A stretch of DNA of 64,000 bases from 3-1-20CM-4-69-9 sp963833655 (GCA_963833655.1 CAWHYL010000007.1:496001-560000); one strand, 5' to 3'. Positions 35,000-42,669 are shown, counted from the first letter of the stretch. Notes: generated from the sequence alone by a model not told the origin. A program made the numbers and translations.

Positions 35000-35830
35000 G
35001 TGAGCGCGATTGCGGAGCTCGCCGAAGAGCGAGTCGTGGAAGGCGTCTACGCGGTCGCCCGGAAGCAGCGGTTGAGGACGAAAGGCGGCGCTCCGTACCT
35101 CGCGCTCGAGCTCGTCGACCCGAGCGGGCGGATCGACGCGCGCGTGTGGCACGACGTCGAGCTGCTCGACGGTCGGTTCACGGAGGGCGACGCCGTGCGC
35201 GTGCTCGGACGCGTCGAGAAGTTCCGCGACCGCCTTCAGGTCGACGTGCGCACGCTCGAGGCCGCACCGGATGCCGATCCCGCCGACCTGGCGCCCGCGC
35301 TGCGCCGCGACGCCGAGGAGCTGGAGGGGTTCCTCGAGTTTCTCGCTGCCGAAATCGCGCATCCGGGGCTCCGTGCGACGGTGCTGCGCTTCCTCGACGA
35401 CAAGGCGATCCGCAGCGGCCTGCGGCGGCTGCCGGCGGCCGAGTCGCATCACTCCTACGCCGGAGGGCTGCTCGAGCACACGGTCGGCGTCGCAACGATC
35501 TGCCGCGAGACGACGCAGCTCCACCAGCGGCTGCGTGCAGACCTGCTGCTGGCGGCCGCGCTGCTGCACGACCTCGGGCGGACGGCGGAGCTGGGCGCCG
35601 GCCCGGTGTTCCGTCAGACAGACGAGGGGCGGCTTCTCGGCCACGTGCACCTCGGGCTGCGGCTCGTCGAGACGCGCGCGGCCGCGTTGGAGACCGACGT
35701 CCGTGCCGAGCTGCTCCATGCGATCGCGGTGCACCACGACGGGCGTGCCGCGCGCACCGCCGAGGCCGCGGTGCTGTACCACGCGAACCAGCTCGACGCG
35801 GTCGCCGCGACGCGACCGGTCACCGAGTAA
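35000..35830 (+). CDS. OB-fold plus HD-domain 3'-5' exoribonuclease (YhaM-like)
   Basis: 276 aa. An N-terminal OB-fold (residues 12-85: GVYAVARKQRLRTKGGAPYL, then RIDARVWHDVELLDGRF) joins an HD phosphohydrolase domain with ESHHSYAGGLLEHTVGVATI near 150, LLAAALLHDLGRTAELGAG near 185 and HAIAVHHDGRAARTAEA near 245. This matches YhaM/CvfD-type nucleases acting on RNA or ssDNA 3' ends. Slightly shorter than YhaM (about 314 aa). GTG 35000 lacks an SD and starts nine bases after a TACCAA stretch. Confidence 0.85.
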   Translation: MSAIAELAEERVVEGVYAVARKQRLRTKGGAPYLALELVDPSGRIDARVWHDVELLDGRFTEGDAVRVLGRVEKFRDRLQVDVRTLEAAPDADPADLAPALRRDAEELEGFLEFLAAEIAHPGLRATVLRFLDDKAIRSGLRRLPAAESHHSYAGGLLEHTVGVATICRETTQLHQRLRADLLLAAALLHDLGRTAELGAGPVFRQTDEGRLLGHVHLGLRLVETRAAALETDVRAELLHAIAVHHDGRAARTAEAAVLYHANQLDAVAATRPVTE

Positions 35831-35843
35831 CTAGCTTCACGCG

Positions 35844-36677
35844 GTGGAGGCGATCGTCCTCGCGCTGGGCGCGAGCCTCACCTGGGGCTTCGCGGACTTC
35901 TTCGGCCCGCTGCAGGGCCGCAAGCTCGGCGCCCTGCGCACGCTGGTCTACGTCCAGCTCGGCGGGCTCCTCGGCATCGCGGTGATCGTCGCCGTGCGCG
36001 GGCTCGGCCCGAAGAGCGCAGTGACGCTCCTGGCGATCCCGGCTGCGATCTCGGGGACGCTCGGACTGTTCGCGTACTACCGCGGCATCGCCGTCGGCGC
36101 GATCAGCATCGTCGCGCCCATCGCGGGCGTGTCGGCAGTCGTTCCCGTGATCGTCGGCATCGCCAGCGGCGAAAACCCTTCGGGCCTGCAGCTGACGGGC
36201 ATCGCGTGTGCGCTGCTCGGGGTCTTCCTGGCGTCGCGCGAGCCGGGGCGACCCGGCGAGACGAAGCTCGCCGCCGGCGTCGGGCTCGCGATCCTCGCGG
36301 CCATCGGCTTCGGCGGGTACTTCCCGTTCATGCACGCGGCCGGCAACGCGGACTACTGGTGGGCGTCGTTGATCTTCCGGATCGCGTCGACGAGCGTGAT
36401 CCTCGTCGCGGTCGCGGTGCAAAGACCGGCGCTCGGCGTGCCCGCCCGGATCCTTCCGTGGCTCGCGCTGATCGGCTTCGGGGACATGTTCGGGAACCTG
36501 CTCTACGCCGCCGCCTCGACGAGCGGGCTCGTGAGCGTCACGTCAGTGCTCGCGTCGCTCTACCCGATCGTCACCGTCGTGCTGGCGCGGATCCTCCTCT
36601 CGGAGCGCGTTGCGCGCTCGCAGGAGGCGGGCATCGGCCTGACGCTCGCCGGCGTCGCGTTGATCTCAGCCGGCTAG
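35844..36677 (+). CDS. EamA/DMT superfamily transporter
   Basis: 277-aa membrane protein with ten predicted helices in two EamA halves. Half one begins IVLALGASLTWGFADFFGPL and half two GVGLAILAAIGFGGYFPFMH; each ends in the typical pattern of a helix with a conserved Glu (SGENPSG; LSERVARSQEAGIGL). Probably a drug/metabolite exporter; substrate unknown. GTG 35844 is preceded by TAGCTT six nt upstream rather than an SD. It may instead be cotranscribed with the YhaM-like gene 13 bp upstream. Confidence 0.88.
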   Translation: MEAIVLALGASLTWGFADFFGPLQGRKLGALRTLVYVQLGGLLGIAVIVAVRGLGPKSAVTLLAIPAAISGTLGLFAYYRGIAVGAISIVAPIAGVSAVVPVIVGIASGENPSGLQLTGIACALLGVFLASREPGRPGETKLAAGVGLAILAAIGFGGYFPFMHAAGNADYWWASLIFRIASTSVILVAVAVQRPALGVPARILPWLALIGFGDMFGNLLYAAASTSGLVSVTSVLASLYPIVTVVLARILLSERVARSQEAGIGLTLAGVALISAG

Positions 36678-36700
36678 ATCCGCACGAGGAGCATGCGCGC

Positions 36701-37033
36701 TCAGCCGCTGAGCGTCGAGCGCAAGGCATCGAGCGCCTCCGGCACGAGCCGGTAGAACGCCCACGTTCCACGCCGCGTCGAGGCCACGAGGCCTGCCTCG
36801 CGCAGGATCCGCAGATGGTGGGAGATCGTCGGCTGCGACAGCTCGAACGCGTCGACGAGGCTGCAGACGCACACCTCGCCGGTCGCGGAAAGGTGGTTGA
36901 CGATCGCGACGCGCGTCGGGTCGGCGAGCGCCTTGAACTGCGCCGCGAGCTGGTCGCGCTCGTGCACCGCGAGCGGCTCCGACGCGGGACCGCAGCAGAT
37001 CGCGGGCAGGGTCGCGATCGACTTCATCGACAT
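36701..37033 (-). CDS. ArsR/SmtB family thiol-metal-sensing repressor (CadC-like)
   Basis: 110-aa winged-helix repressor. The recognition helix region is AFELSQPTISHHLRILREAG (residues 62-81). Metal-site Cys are C55 and C57 in GEVCVCSLVDAF, equivalent to the ELCVCDL box of ArsR/CadC. A vicinal pair C13-C14 in PAICCGP could complete a CadC-like alpha3N site for Cd(II), Pb(II) or As(III). A -10 TATATT ends 5 nt before the ATG, suggesting a leaderless mRNA. Two inverted repeats in the promoter fit autoregulation. It is divergent from the Cys-rich 15-aa ORF, its likely target. Confidence 0.92.
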   Translation of the reverse strand: MSMKSIATLPAICCGPASEPLAVHERDQLAAQFKALADPTRVAIVNHLSATGEVCVCSLVDAFELSQPTISHHLRILREAGLVASTRRGTWAFYRLVPEALDALRSTLSG

Positions 37034-37046
37034 GCGTCAATATAAC
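37018..37046 (+). promoter_or_regulatory. Promoter of the Cys-rich ORF
   Basis: -35 TCGACT (37018-37023) and -10 TATAAC (37041-37046) are 17 nt apart. The -10 matches five of six consensus bases, rare in this GC-rich DNA. A minus-strand -10 TATATT (37039-37044) for the ArsR gene overlaps it, so the divergent promoters are interlocked. Confidence 0.6.
37026..37041. promoter_or_regulatory. Putative ArsR operator O1
   Basis: Imperfect inverted repeat atcga-N6-tcaat covering the ArsR start codon and the plus-strand -35/-10 spacer. It is related to O2 (same half-site and 6-nt spacer), offset by 23 bp. Confidence 0.45.
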
Positions 37047-37048
37047 CT

Positions 37049-37064
37049 ATCGAAGAACGTCGAT
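37049..37064. promoter_or_regulatory. Putative ArsR operator O2
   Basis: Perfect inverted repeat atcga-agaacg-tcgat immediately downstream of the plus-strand -10, where a bound repressor would block transcription start. ArsR/SmtB operators are commonly imperfect 12-2-12 or 5-6-5 type palindromes at this location. Confidence 0.55.
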
Positions 37065-37079
37065 GAAAGGAGGTGTCGA

Positions 37080-37127
37080 ATGAGCTGCTGCGAAGGCGGC
37101 TGCGGGTGTGGCTGCGGCTGCTGCTAG
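37080..37127 (+). CDS. 15-residue, seven-cysteine peptide (metallothionein-like)
   Basis: The product is MSCCEGGCGCGCGCC: seven Cys of 15 residues, in CC, CxC and CxCxCC spacing suited to soft-metal thiolate clusters. An AAAGGAGGTG SD (37066-37075), an almost full anti-SD match, is 6 nt from the ATG. A strong -10 and two ArsR-type inverted repeats precede it, and the divergent gene is a CadC-like repressor. Its stop codon overlaps the YchF stop in CTAG, as in three other convergent gene pairs here. I know no named family this short; a metal-binding role is inferred. It could instead be a leader peptide or chance GC-rich codons. Confidence 0.65.
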   Translation: MSCCEGGCGCGCGCC

Positions 37128-38029
37128 ACGTTGAAGCGGACGTTCAGGACGTCTCCGTCCTGGACCTCGTAGGTCTTCCCTTCGAGGCGCTGGAGGCCGG
37201 CCCGGGCGGCCTCCGCGTGCGAGCCGGCCTCGACGAGGTCGTCCCAGCGGATCACCTCGGCGCGGATGAACCCGCGCGCGATGTCCGAGTGGATCGTGGC
37301 CGCCGCGTCGAGCGCCGACTCACCGCGGCGCAGCGTCCATGCGCGCGTCTCCTTCTCGCCGGCCGTGAAGAAGCTGATCAGGCCGAGCTCCTCGCTCAGC
37401 CGCCGCACGACCTCCTCGAGCGCCGACGCGCCCTCGCGGAAGTCGGCGGCGTCGTCCCCCAGCTCGGCCAGCTCGGCCTCGAGCTTCAGGTCGATGCCGC
37501 CCGGCCCGTTCTCGACGGCGAGGAGCGGTTTCGTCGTCAGCGGCTCGAGCCCCGGCGGCAGGTCGCCCGCCCAGTCGGCGAGCGTCCCGCCGGCGTCGAC
37601 GTGGGCGAGCAAGCGCTCCAGCTCCGCAACCTCCTGCCTGAGCTTCAGGTCACCCGACTTCGCCTGCTTGGTCACGCGCTCGAGCCGCCGCTCGACGTGA
37701 TCGCGGTCGGCGACGAGCAACTCGAGGCGGAGCGTCTCGAGATCGTCTGCAGGCACGCGCGTGCCCGAGAAACCGTCGAGGACGACGAGCAGCGCATCGA
37801 CCTGGCGCAGGTTCCCGAGCAGCTCCGGCCCCGTCCCGCGCACCTCGACGACGCGGATCGCCGCCGGAGTCACCCTCCGGGGATGGATCACCTTCGCCAG
37901 CTGCGCGAGCCTGGAGTCCGGAATGGCTGCCATCCCGACGTCGCCGGTCGCACGAGCCCCCGTCAGCGCGTGGAACAGCGTCGACTTCCCGGAGCTCGGA
38001 AGCCCGACGATTCCGACCTCGAGCGCCAC
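37124..38029 (-). CDS. YchF/Obg-like GTPase homologue with TGS (DUF933) domain, atypical
   Basis: 301 aa versus about 363 for YchF. The P-loop VGIVGLPSSGKSTLFHALTG and the C-terminal TGS-like DUF933 domain (FFTAGEKETRAWTLRRGES, IHSDIARGFIRAEVI, then YEVQDGDVLNVRFNV) are intact. Missing are the switch I/NYPFCTIEPN segment and the G3 motif DIAGLVxGAxxGxGLGN; the equivalent spot reads VRGTGPELLGN. Nucleotide hydrolysis is therefore doubtful although binding may remain. GTG 38029 shares a base with the sigma factor TAG, so the two are probably cotranscribed. Confidence 0.85.
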   Translation of the reverse strand: MALEVGIVGLPSSGKSTLFHALTGARATGDVGMAAIPDSRLAQLAKVIHPRRVTPAAIRVVEVRGTGPELLGNLRQVDALLVVLDGFSGTRVPADDLETLRLELLVADRDHVERRLERVTKQAKSGDLKLRQEVAELERLLAHVDAGGTLADWAGDLPPGLEPLTTKPLLAVENGPGGIDLKLEAELAELGDDAADFREGASALEEVVRRLSEELGLISFFTAGEKETRAWTLRRGESALDAAATIHSDIARGFIRAEVIRWDDLVEAGSHAEAARAGLQRLEGKTYEVQDGDVLNVRFNV

Positions 38030-38592
38030 TATTCCTGAGTCGCCAGCTGCTTCTGCAGCGAGACGAGCGCGCGGTGCTGGAGCGACTTGATCGCGCCCTC
38101 CGTCTTCCCGAGGATCGTCGCCACTTCGCCGTTCGGCAGGTTGAACACGAACTTCAGCGTAAGCACCTGCTGCTGCTCCTGCGACAGATCCTCGATCAGC
38201 TCGAGCATGCTCTGCCGGCCGATCGACTGGAAGGCGGCGAGCTCGGCCGACGGCTCCGACTCGCCGGCCGGCTCCGGCACCTCCTCCTCCGGCTGCCAGC
38301 GGCGCGACGCACGGAAGTGGTCCATCGCCAGGTTGTGGGCGATCCTGAAGAGCCAGGCGGAGAACGGCGCGGACTGCCAGCGGAAGCGCTTGATCGACTC
38401 GAGCATCTTCAGGAACGTCTGCGTCGTCAGGTCCTCCGCATCGTGGCGGTTGCCCACGCTCATGTGGAGGTAGCTGTAGATGCGGTCGAAATGGAGGAGG
38501 TAGAGCTCTTCGAGCGCGTCCCGGTCGCCGTCCTGCGCCCGCGCGACGAGGTCGCGGATGTCCGCCGTCGAGTCCTTCGAGGACGCCGCCAT
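38029..38592 (-). CDS. ECF-type RNA polymerase sigma factor
   Basis: 187 aa. Region 2 is seen from LVARAQDGDRDALEELYLLH through RHDAEDLTTQTFLKMLESI to WLFRIAHNLAMDHFRASRR. Region 4 with helix-turn-helix is LTLKFVFNLPNGEVATILGK, then TEGAIKSLQHRALVSL. No anti-sigma factor or transmembrane sensor lies adjacent; an acidic linker (EEEVPEPAGESEPSAE) separates the domains. ATG 38592 is preferred to TTG 38595; GGAGG lies just upstream. It is 31 bp after an unknown 93-aa gene. Confidence 0.92.
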   Translation of the reverse strand: MAASSKDSTADIRDLVARAQDGDRDALEELYLLHFDRIYSYLHMSVGNRHDAEDLTTQTFLKMLESIKRFRWQSAPFSAWLFRIAHNLAMDHFRASRRWQPEEEVPEPAGESEPSAELAAFQSIGRQSMLELIEDLSQEQQQVLTLKFVFNLPNGEVATILGKTEGAIKSLQHRALVSLQKQLATQE

Positions 38593-38623
38593 CAACCTCC
38601 GATTGCCCTGCGGGGCAAAGGCG

Positions 38624-38905
38624 CTAACTCGACGAGGGGCCGAAGCCGACGCGGCTCTCGCGGGCGAAGCGCTTGACGTAGACGACCCGCTGAAGCGCGA
38701 TCGTGTAGCGGCCGTCCTCGGCTTCGAGCGAGAGCGCAGCGTCTCCCGCGCCGGCGCGCACGTCGGCTGCGCCGAGGGCCTGCTCGAGCCCGTCGGCGCT
38801 GTCGGGAGTCACGAGCGCGCCCATGATCTGCCCGCCGTCGAACGCCACCTCAATACGAACACGATCCGCGCTAGCCAGTGGAAACCACCTCCGAGAGAAC
38901 CCCAT
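38624..38905 (-). CDS. Hypothetical protein (93 aa)
   Basis: Not recognised. Predominantly beta-strand pattern: VRIEVAFDGGQIMGALVTPD, then DAALSLEAEDGRYTIALQRV and YVKRFARESRVGFGPSSS. ATG 38905 lies 35 nt inside the preceding gene. A GGAGG inside the ORF (38888-38892) sits 9 nt before a CTG (38878), which would give an 84-aa product starting LASADRVRIEV, a better match to the folded part. Position between the epimerase and sigma genes suggests one transcript. Confidence 0.6.
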   Translation of the reverse strand: MGFSRRWFPLASADRVRIEVAFDGGQIMGALVTPDSADGLEQALGAADVRAGAGDAALSLEAEDGRYTIALQRVVYVKRFARESRVGFGPSSS

Positions 38906-39275
38906 GGACGGAATCAGGATGGACGAACGCGACCTCGAGCCCGAAGAGCCCTTCGCGCGGCGACTCGTCGATCAGCTCGGCGCCGGCCTCTGCAAGCTGG
39001 GCGAGCGCGGCGCGCAGGTCCGCGACCTCGTACGCCACGTGGTGCATGCCCGGGCCTCGCTTCGCCACGAAACGGCCGACCGGCGTGTCCTCGGCGAGCG
39101 CCTCGAGCAGCTCGACGCGGCCGTCGCCGACGCGCACCGACGCCGCACGGACGCCCTGGTCGTCCACCGTCGCCCGGTGCTCCACCTCCGCGCCGAAGAG
39201 CCGCTCGTAGGTGCTCAGCGCCTCGTCGAGGTCCACGACCGCGACGCCGAGGTGATGAATCCCGCGCGCTTCCAC
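38871..39275 (-). CDS. mce: Methylmalonyl-CoA epimerase (VOC family)
   Basis: 134 aa, interconverts R- and S-methylmalonyl-CoA in propionate/branched-chain catabolism. Two VOC half-modules: GIHHLGVAVVDLDEALSTYE (metal His) and GPGMHHVAYEVADLRAALAQ (metal His), with the catalytic/metal Glu in the C-terminal HGVLSEVV. The loop AEDTPVGRFVAKRG matches the epimerase SPIxxFLxKxG signature. GTG 39275 has TAGCCT 5 nt upstream and no SD. Mutase genes are not in the window. Confidence 0.88.
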   Translation of the reverse strand: MEARGIHHLGVAVVDLDEALSTYERLFGAEVEHRATVDDQGVRAASVRVGDGRVELLEALAEDTPVGRFVAKRGPGMHHVAYEVADLRAALAQLAEAGAELIDESPREGLFGLEVAFVHPDSVHGVLSEVVSTG

Positions 39276-39346
39276 CCGCGCGAGGCTAACGGAAGTGGTT
39301 CACGCGAAGGCGACCATCCGGAGCGCCCTCGGCCGGCGGCGCAGAC

Positions 39347-39371
39347 GAACGCGCGCGGGGCGCGCGCGTTC
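39347..39371 (-). terminator. Hairpin after ftsH
   Basis: A perfect 10-bp stem (gaacgcgcgc with gcgcgcgttc, 5-nt loop) lies 25 bp downstream of the FtsH stop and 71 bp before the epimerase start. No T-run; likely a transcript end. Confidence 0.5.
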
Positions 39372-39395
39372 TAACGGCGGCGGCGCAGGCGGCGC

Positions 39396-40916
39396 CTAGG
39401 CGGAGACCGCCTGCGGAGTGCCCACGGTCTCGGACGCGCGGGACTCCGGCCCGACGCCGTGGAGCAGCTCGAGCATCTCCTCGCGGCCGAGCGTCTCCTT
39501 CTGCAGGAGCGCCGTCGCAACACGGTCGAGCGATGCGCGGTGCTTCGTCAACAGGCGTACGGCCTCCGTGAAGGCGACGTCCGTGAGGAGCGCCTGCTCC
39601 TGATCGCGGAGCCGCTTCGTCTCCTCCGAGAGCGCGTAGTTGTCCGCGCGCATCGTGCGCGACGTCACCGATTCGGACATGCCGTACTCGAACACCATCG
39701 AGCGCGCCAGCACCGTCACCTTCTCGAGGTCGTCGGCGGCACCCGTGCTGATCCGGCCGAAGACGACCTGCTCGGCGGCACGGCCGGCGAGCGTGATCTT
39801 CATCGAGTCGATCAGCTCTTCCTTCGTGCGCACGTACCGATCCTCGGTCGGCACGTAGTAGGCATACCCGAGCGCGTCGCCGCGGCTCACGATCGAGACC
39901 TTCTGCAGCGGCATCAGCTCGCCCATCAGGTACGACATGAGCGCGTGGCCGGCCTCGTGGAACGCCAGCACGCGCTTCTCCTTCTCCGTCACGACCCGGC
40001 GCTTCTGCAGGCCGGCGACGATGCGCTCCATCGCCGCGTCGAAGTGCGCCTGGCCGATGTAGCTCGCGTCCTCGCGCCCGGCGAAGATTGCCGCCTCGTT
40101 CGCGATGTTCGAGAGATCGGCGCCGGTCAAGCCCGCTGTCTGGCGCGCGATCATCGGCAGGTCGACGTCCGGCCCGAGCGGCTTGTTACGCGTGTGCACG
40201 CGGAGGATCGCCTCGCGGGAGCCGAGGTCCGGCTGGCCGACGAGCACCTGCCGGTCGAAGCGCCCCGGGCGCAGGAGTGCCGGATCGAGCTGGTCGAGCC
40301 GGTTCGACGCGCCCATCACGACGACCTGGTCCTCGCCGCCGAATCCGTCGAGCTCCACGAGCAGCTGGTTCAGCGTCTGGTCCTGCTCGCGGTTGAGGCT
40401 ATGGCCGCTCCGCGCAGTGCCGACGGCATCGAGCTCGTCGATGAAGATGATCGCGGGCGCCTTCTTGCGTGCGTCCTTGAACAACCGGCGAATCCGGGCG
40501 GCCCCGAGGCCGGCGAACATCTCGATGAACGATGACGCGCTCGCGGCGAAGAACGTCGCGCCCGACTCGGTCGCGGCCGCCTTCGCAAGCAGCGTCTTGC
40601 CGGTGCCCGGCGGCCCGTGCAGGAGGATCCCCTTCGGGACACGCGCACCCAGCCGCTCGAACTGCCGTGGGTTCTTCAGGAAGTCGACGACCTCCTGGAG
40701 CTCGGCACGCACCTCGTCCACGCCGGCGACGTCGGCCCAGGTCACCGCCGACCGCGATTTGGTGTCCACCTCGGCCGGTTTCACCTTCGGCATCAGCTGG
40801 AGCATCCGCCAGAAGATGTAGAGCAGGACGGCGTAGAACGTCAGCCCGAGGAGCGGCCACCACGCGACGACGAAGTCGCGCATGGCGACGAAGAAATGGT
40901 GCAGGTCCACTCCCAT
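39396..40916 (-). CDS. ftsH: FtsH-family ATP-dependent zinc metalloprotease, single membrane helix
   Basis: 506 aa. One transmembrane helix (about 18-40, VAWWPLLGLTFYAVLLYIFW) precedes the AAA+ domain: Walker A GPPGTGKT (101-108), pore region FIEMFAGLGAAR, Walker B IIFIDELDA (156-164), second region of homology NRLDQLDPALLRPGRFDR. The M41 site is HEAGH (320-324) with the distal Asp in STGAADDLEKV. Canonical FtsH has two helices flanking a periplasmic domain of about 70 residues; that domain is absent. ATG 40916 is used; GTG 40910 is possible. Probably not the sole FtsH of the cell. Confidence 0.93.
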   Translation of the reverse strand: MGVDLHHFFVAMRDFVVAWWPLLGLTFYAVLLYIFWRMLQLMPKVKPAEVDTKSRSAVTWADVAGVDEVRAELQEVVDFLKNPRQFERLGARVPKGILLHGPPGTGKTLLAKAAATESGATFFAASASSFIEMFAGLGAARIRRLFKDARKKAPAIIFIDELDAVGTARSGHSLNREQDQTLNQLLVELDGFGGEDQVVVMGASNRLDQLDPALLRPGRFDRQVLVGQPDLGSREAILRVHTRNKPLGPDVDLPMIARQTAGLTGADLSNIANEAAIFAGREDASYIGQAHFDAAMERIVAGLQKRRVVTEKEKRVLAFHEAGHALMSYLMGELMPLQKVSIVSRGDALGYAYYVPTEDRYVRTKEELIDSMKITLAGRAAEQVVFGRISTGAADDLEKVTVLARSMVFEYGMSESVTSRTMRADNYALSEETKRLRDQEQALLTDVAFTEAVRLLTKHRASLDRVATALLQKETLGREEMLELLHGVGPESRASETVGTPQAVSA

Positions 40917-40982
40917 CCCAGACGCATCATCGTCAGGAACGCCGCGGCGTCAACTACTTCCGCGGCCTCTGGGTGACGAACC

Positions 40983-41585
40983 TCAGAGACTGCCGATCAC
41001 CTCGTCGACCGTGGTGAACCGCACGCCCTCCGTCATCCACGCCGTGGTGCAGGCGACGACGTCGCTGTCGTCCATGCCTCGAGCCGCATCCGCGACGAAC
41101 CTGACCTTCCGGCCGCGCTCGAGGAAGCCGCGAACCGCCGCGTCGTCGCAGATGTCGGTGGCCACGCCGAACACGACGATCTCGTCCGGGTCGAGCTGCT
41201 GGAGCAACCGATCCGTGTTCTGGTTCGTGAAGACGTCGAAGCTCTTCTTCAGGATCAGGAACTCCCGACCCTCCAGGTAGCGCTCGGGGAACGGGTCGAG
41301 GCCGATCGGAACGGGAGCCTCCTGCTCCGTCTCCGGAATCTTCAGCGCCCCACGCGTGCCGCGCAGGCAGTGCGGCGGAAACGTCGTCTTGAAGTCGGGC
41401 TCGTTAGAGATCTCGGCATCGGTGAGCTCGTGGTCGTCGGCGGACGCGACGTGAACGATCCCTGCCTCGCGCGCGGCCTGCACGAGCCGCTTCAGGGCAG
41501 GCGCGATCTCGTCGGCATCGGGGACGTAGAGCTTCCCGTCCGGATGCATGAAGTCGACCTGTGTGTCCACGTCCCAGAGAATCAC
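40983..41585 (-). CDS. pncA: Nicotinamidase-like cysteine hydrolase
   Basis: 200 aa, isochorismatase-fold. The Asp-Lys-Cys triad is visible: Asp in ILWDVDTQVDFMHPDG, Lys in FLILKKSFDVFTNQN, Cys in VVFGVATDICDDAAVRGF. It would convert nicotinamide to nicotinate; the adjacent overlapping nicotinate phosphoribosyltransferase strongly supports that role over other isochorismatase-like activities. GTG 41585 overlaps the pncB stop (GTGA). Confidence 0.87.
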   Translation of the reverse strand: MILWDVDTQVDFMHPDGKLYVPDADEIAPALKRLVQAAREAGIVHVASADDHELTDAEISNEPDFKTTFPPHCLRGTRGALKIPETEQEAPVPIGLDPFPERYLEGREFLILKKSFDVFTNQNTDRLLQQLDPDEIVVFGVATDICDDAAVRGFLERGRKVRFVADAARGMDDSDVVACTTAWMTEGVRFTTVDEVIGSL

Positions 41586-42667
41586 GTCACGAGCTCCAGG
41601 CGCGCGTTGGGCTTGTAGCTGCGTCCCACCTTCGCCGACGGGCGGCCGTCGGTGAGGACGATGTCAGCCGTGAAGTCGTTGGAGCCGCGGATGAGCGACG
41701 AGCCGACCCCGTACGCGTCGACGGGCACGCCGTTCGCCTCGAACTCGCGGATCTTCTCGATCGTGAAGCCGCCCGACGCGACGATCTTCACGCCCTCGAA
41801 GCCGTCCGCGTCGAGCGCATCGCGCACCTTCCGCACGAGCCGCTCGTTGACTCCGGTCGGCTTGAAGTCGCCCATCTCGCCCCACAGCGACCGGTCGACG
41901 AGCGCCTCGGAGGTGTCGAGCCGGATGCCCCAGAGCCGCGGGCCGAGCGCGCGCGCGACCTCGAGCGCCGTCTCCACCGAGTTGTTCTCGAAATCGACGA
42001 GAACCGTGATGTTGATGTCCTCGGACGCCCACTCCGCGAACTTCATCGCTGCGAGCACCGTGTTGCCGCCGTACGAGGCGATCAGCGAATGCGGGACCGT
42101 GCCGATGCCGCGGCCGCCCCACCAGGAGGCCTGCTCGTCGGTCGTGACGCCCACCGGTGCGCCGACGATGCGGCCGGCGAGGTACGCGGCGTAGCCGTCA
42201 CCCGTCTGGACGCGGTGGTGGTCGTGTCGTGCCGGCATGAAGATGATCGGCTTGCCGTTGGCCGCCCGCAGGACGCTCACCGTGTTCGTCGTGATCAGCG
42301 TCCGGCGCGCGAGCACGCCGAGGTAGAGCGTCTCGAGCGGCGCGAAGAGCGTGTAGTCGCCCTCGATCGTCATGACCGTCTCCCACGGCTGCACCTCGTC
42401 GCCGTCGTAGAGCGCATGGACCGTCAGCGCGTCCCAGTCGAGCGAGCAGAGCTTCAGGATCGCGATGGCCTCGTCCATCCCGCCGAGAAACGCGTGCTTC
42501 TTCTGAAAGAGCTGCATGACGACGCGCGGATGCCGGCCGTCCTGCAAAAGCGTCGCGCGCGCGTGGTTGAAGTACGCGTCGGTGTAGTAGCCCTCCCGCA
42601 TCTTCTCGACGGGGAGGTCGAAGACCTCCGGCGACAGGCGCTCGCGCGTACGCTCGCGGACGGACAT
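41582..42667 (-). CDS. pncB: Nicotinate phosphoribosyltransferase
   Basis: 361 aa. NAD-salvage enzyme making nicotinate mononucleotide. Seen are EGYYTDAYFNHARATLLQDG near 25 (substrate Tyr region), MPARHDHHRVQTGDGYAAYL near 145, RLDTSEALVDRSLW near 255 and the PRPP-phosphate loop GVKIVASGGFTIEKIREFE near 300. The shorter, TIM-barrel-centred form is typical of this bacterial subfamily. ATG 42667 lies 2 bp after the DUF1385 stop, so DUF1385-pncB-pncA is probably one operon. Confidence 0.9.
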   Translation of the reverse strand: MSVRERTRERLSPEVFDLPVEKMREGYYTDAYFNHARATLLQDGRHPRVVMQLFQKKHAFLGGMDEAIAILKLCSLDWDALTVHALYDGDEVQPWETVMTIEGDYTLFAPLETLYLGVLARRTLITTNTVSVLRAANGKPIIFMPARHDHHRVQTGDGYAAYLAGRIVGAPVGVTTDEQASWWGGRGIGTVPHSLIASYGGNTVLAAMKFAEWASEDINITVLVDFENNSVETALEVARALGPRLWGIRLDTSEALVDRSLWGEMGDFKPTGVNERLVRKVRDALDADGFEGVKIVASGGFTIEKIREFEANGVPVDAYGVGSSLIRGSNDFTADIVLTDGRPSAKVGRSYKPNARLELVT

Positions 42668-42669
42668 CC

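Noticed and set aside
37080..37127. Possibility that the Cys-rich ORF is only an extension of the long frame from 36897
   Set aside because: The upstream part of that frame is antisense to the ArsR gene and lies before the promoter; the SD and -10 place the start at 37080.
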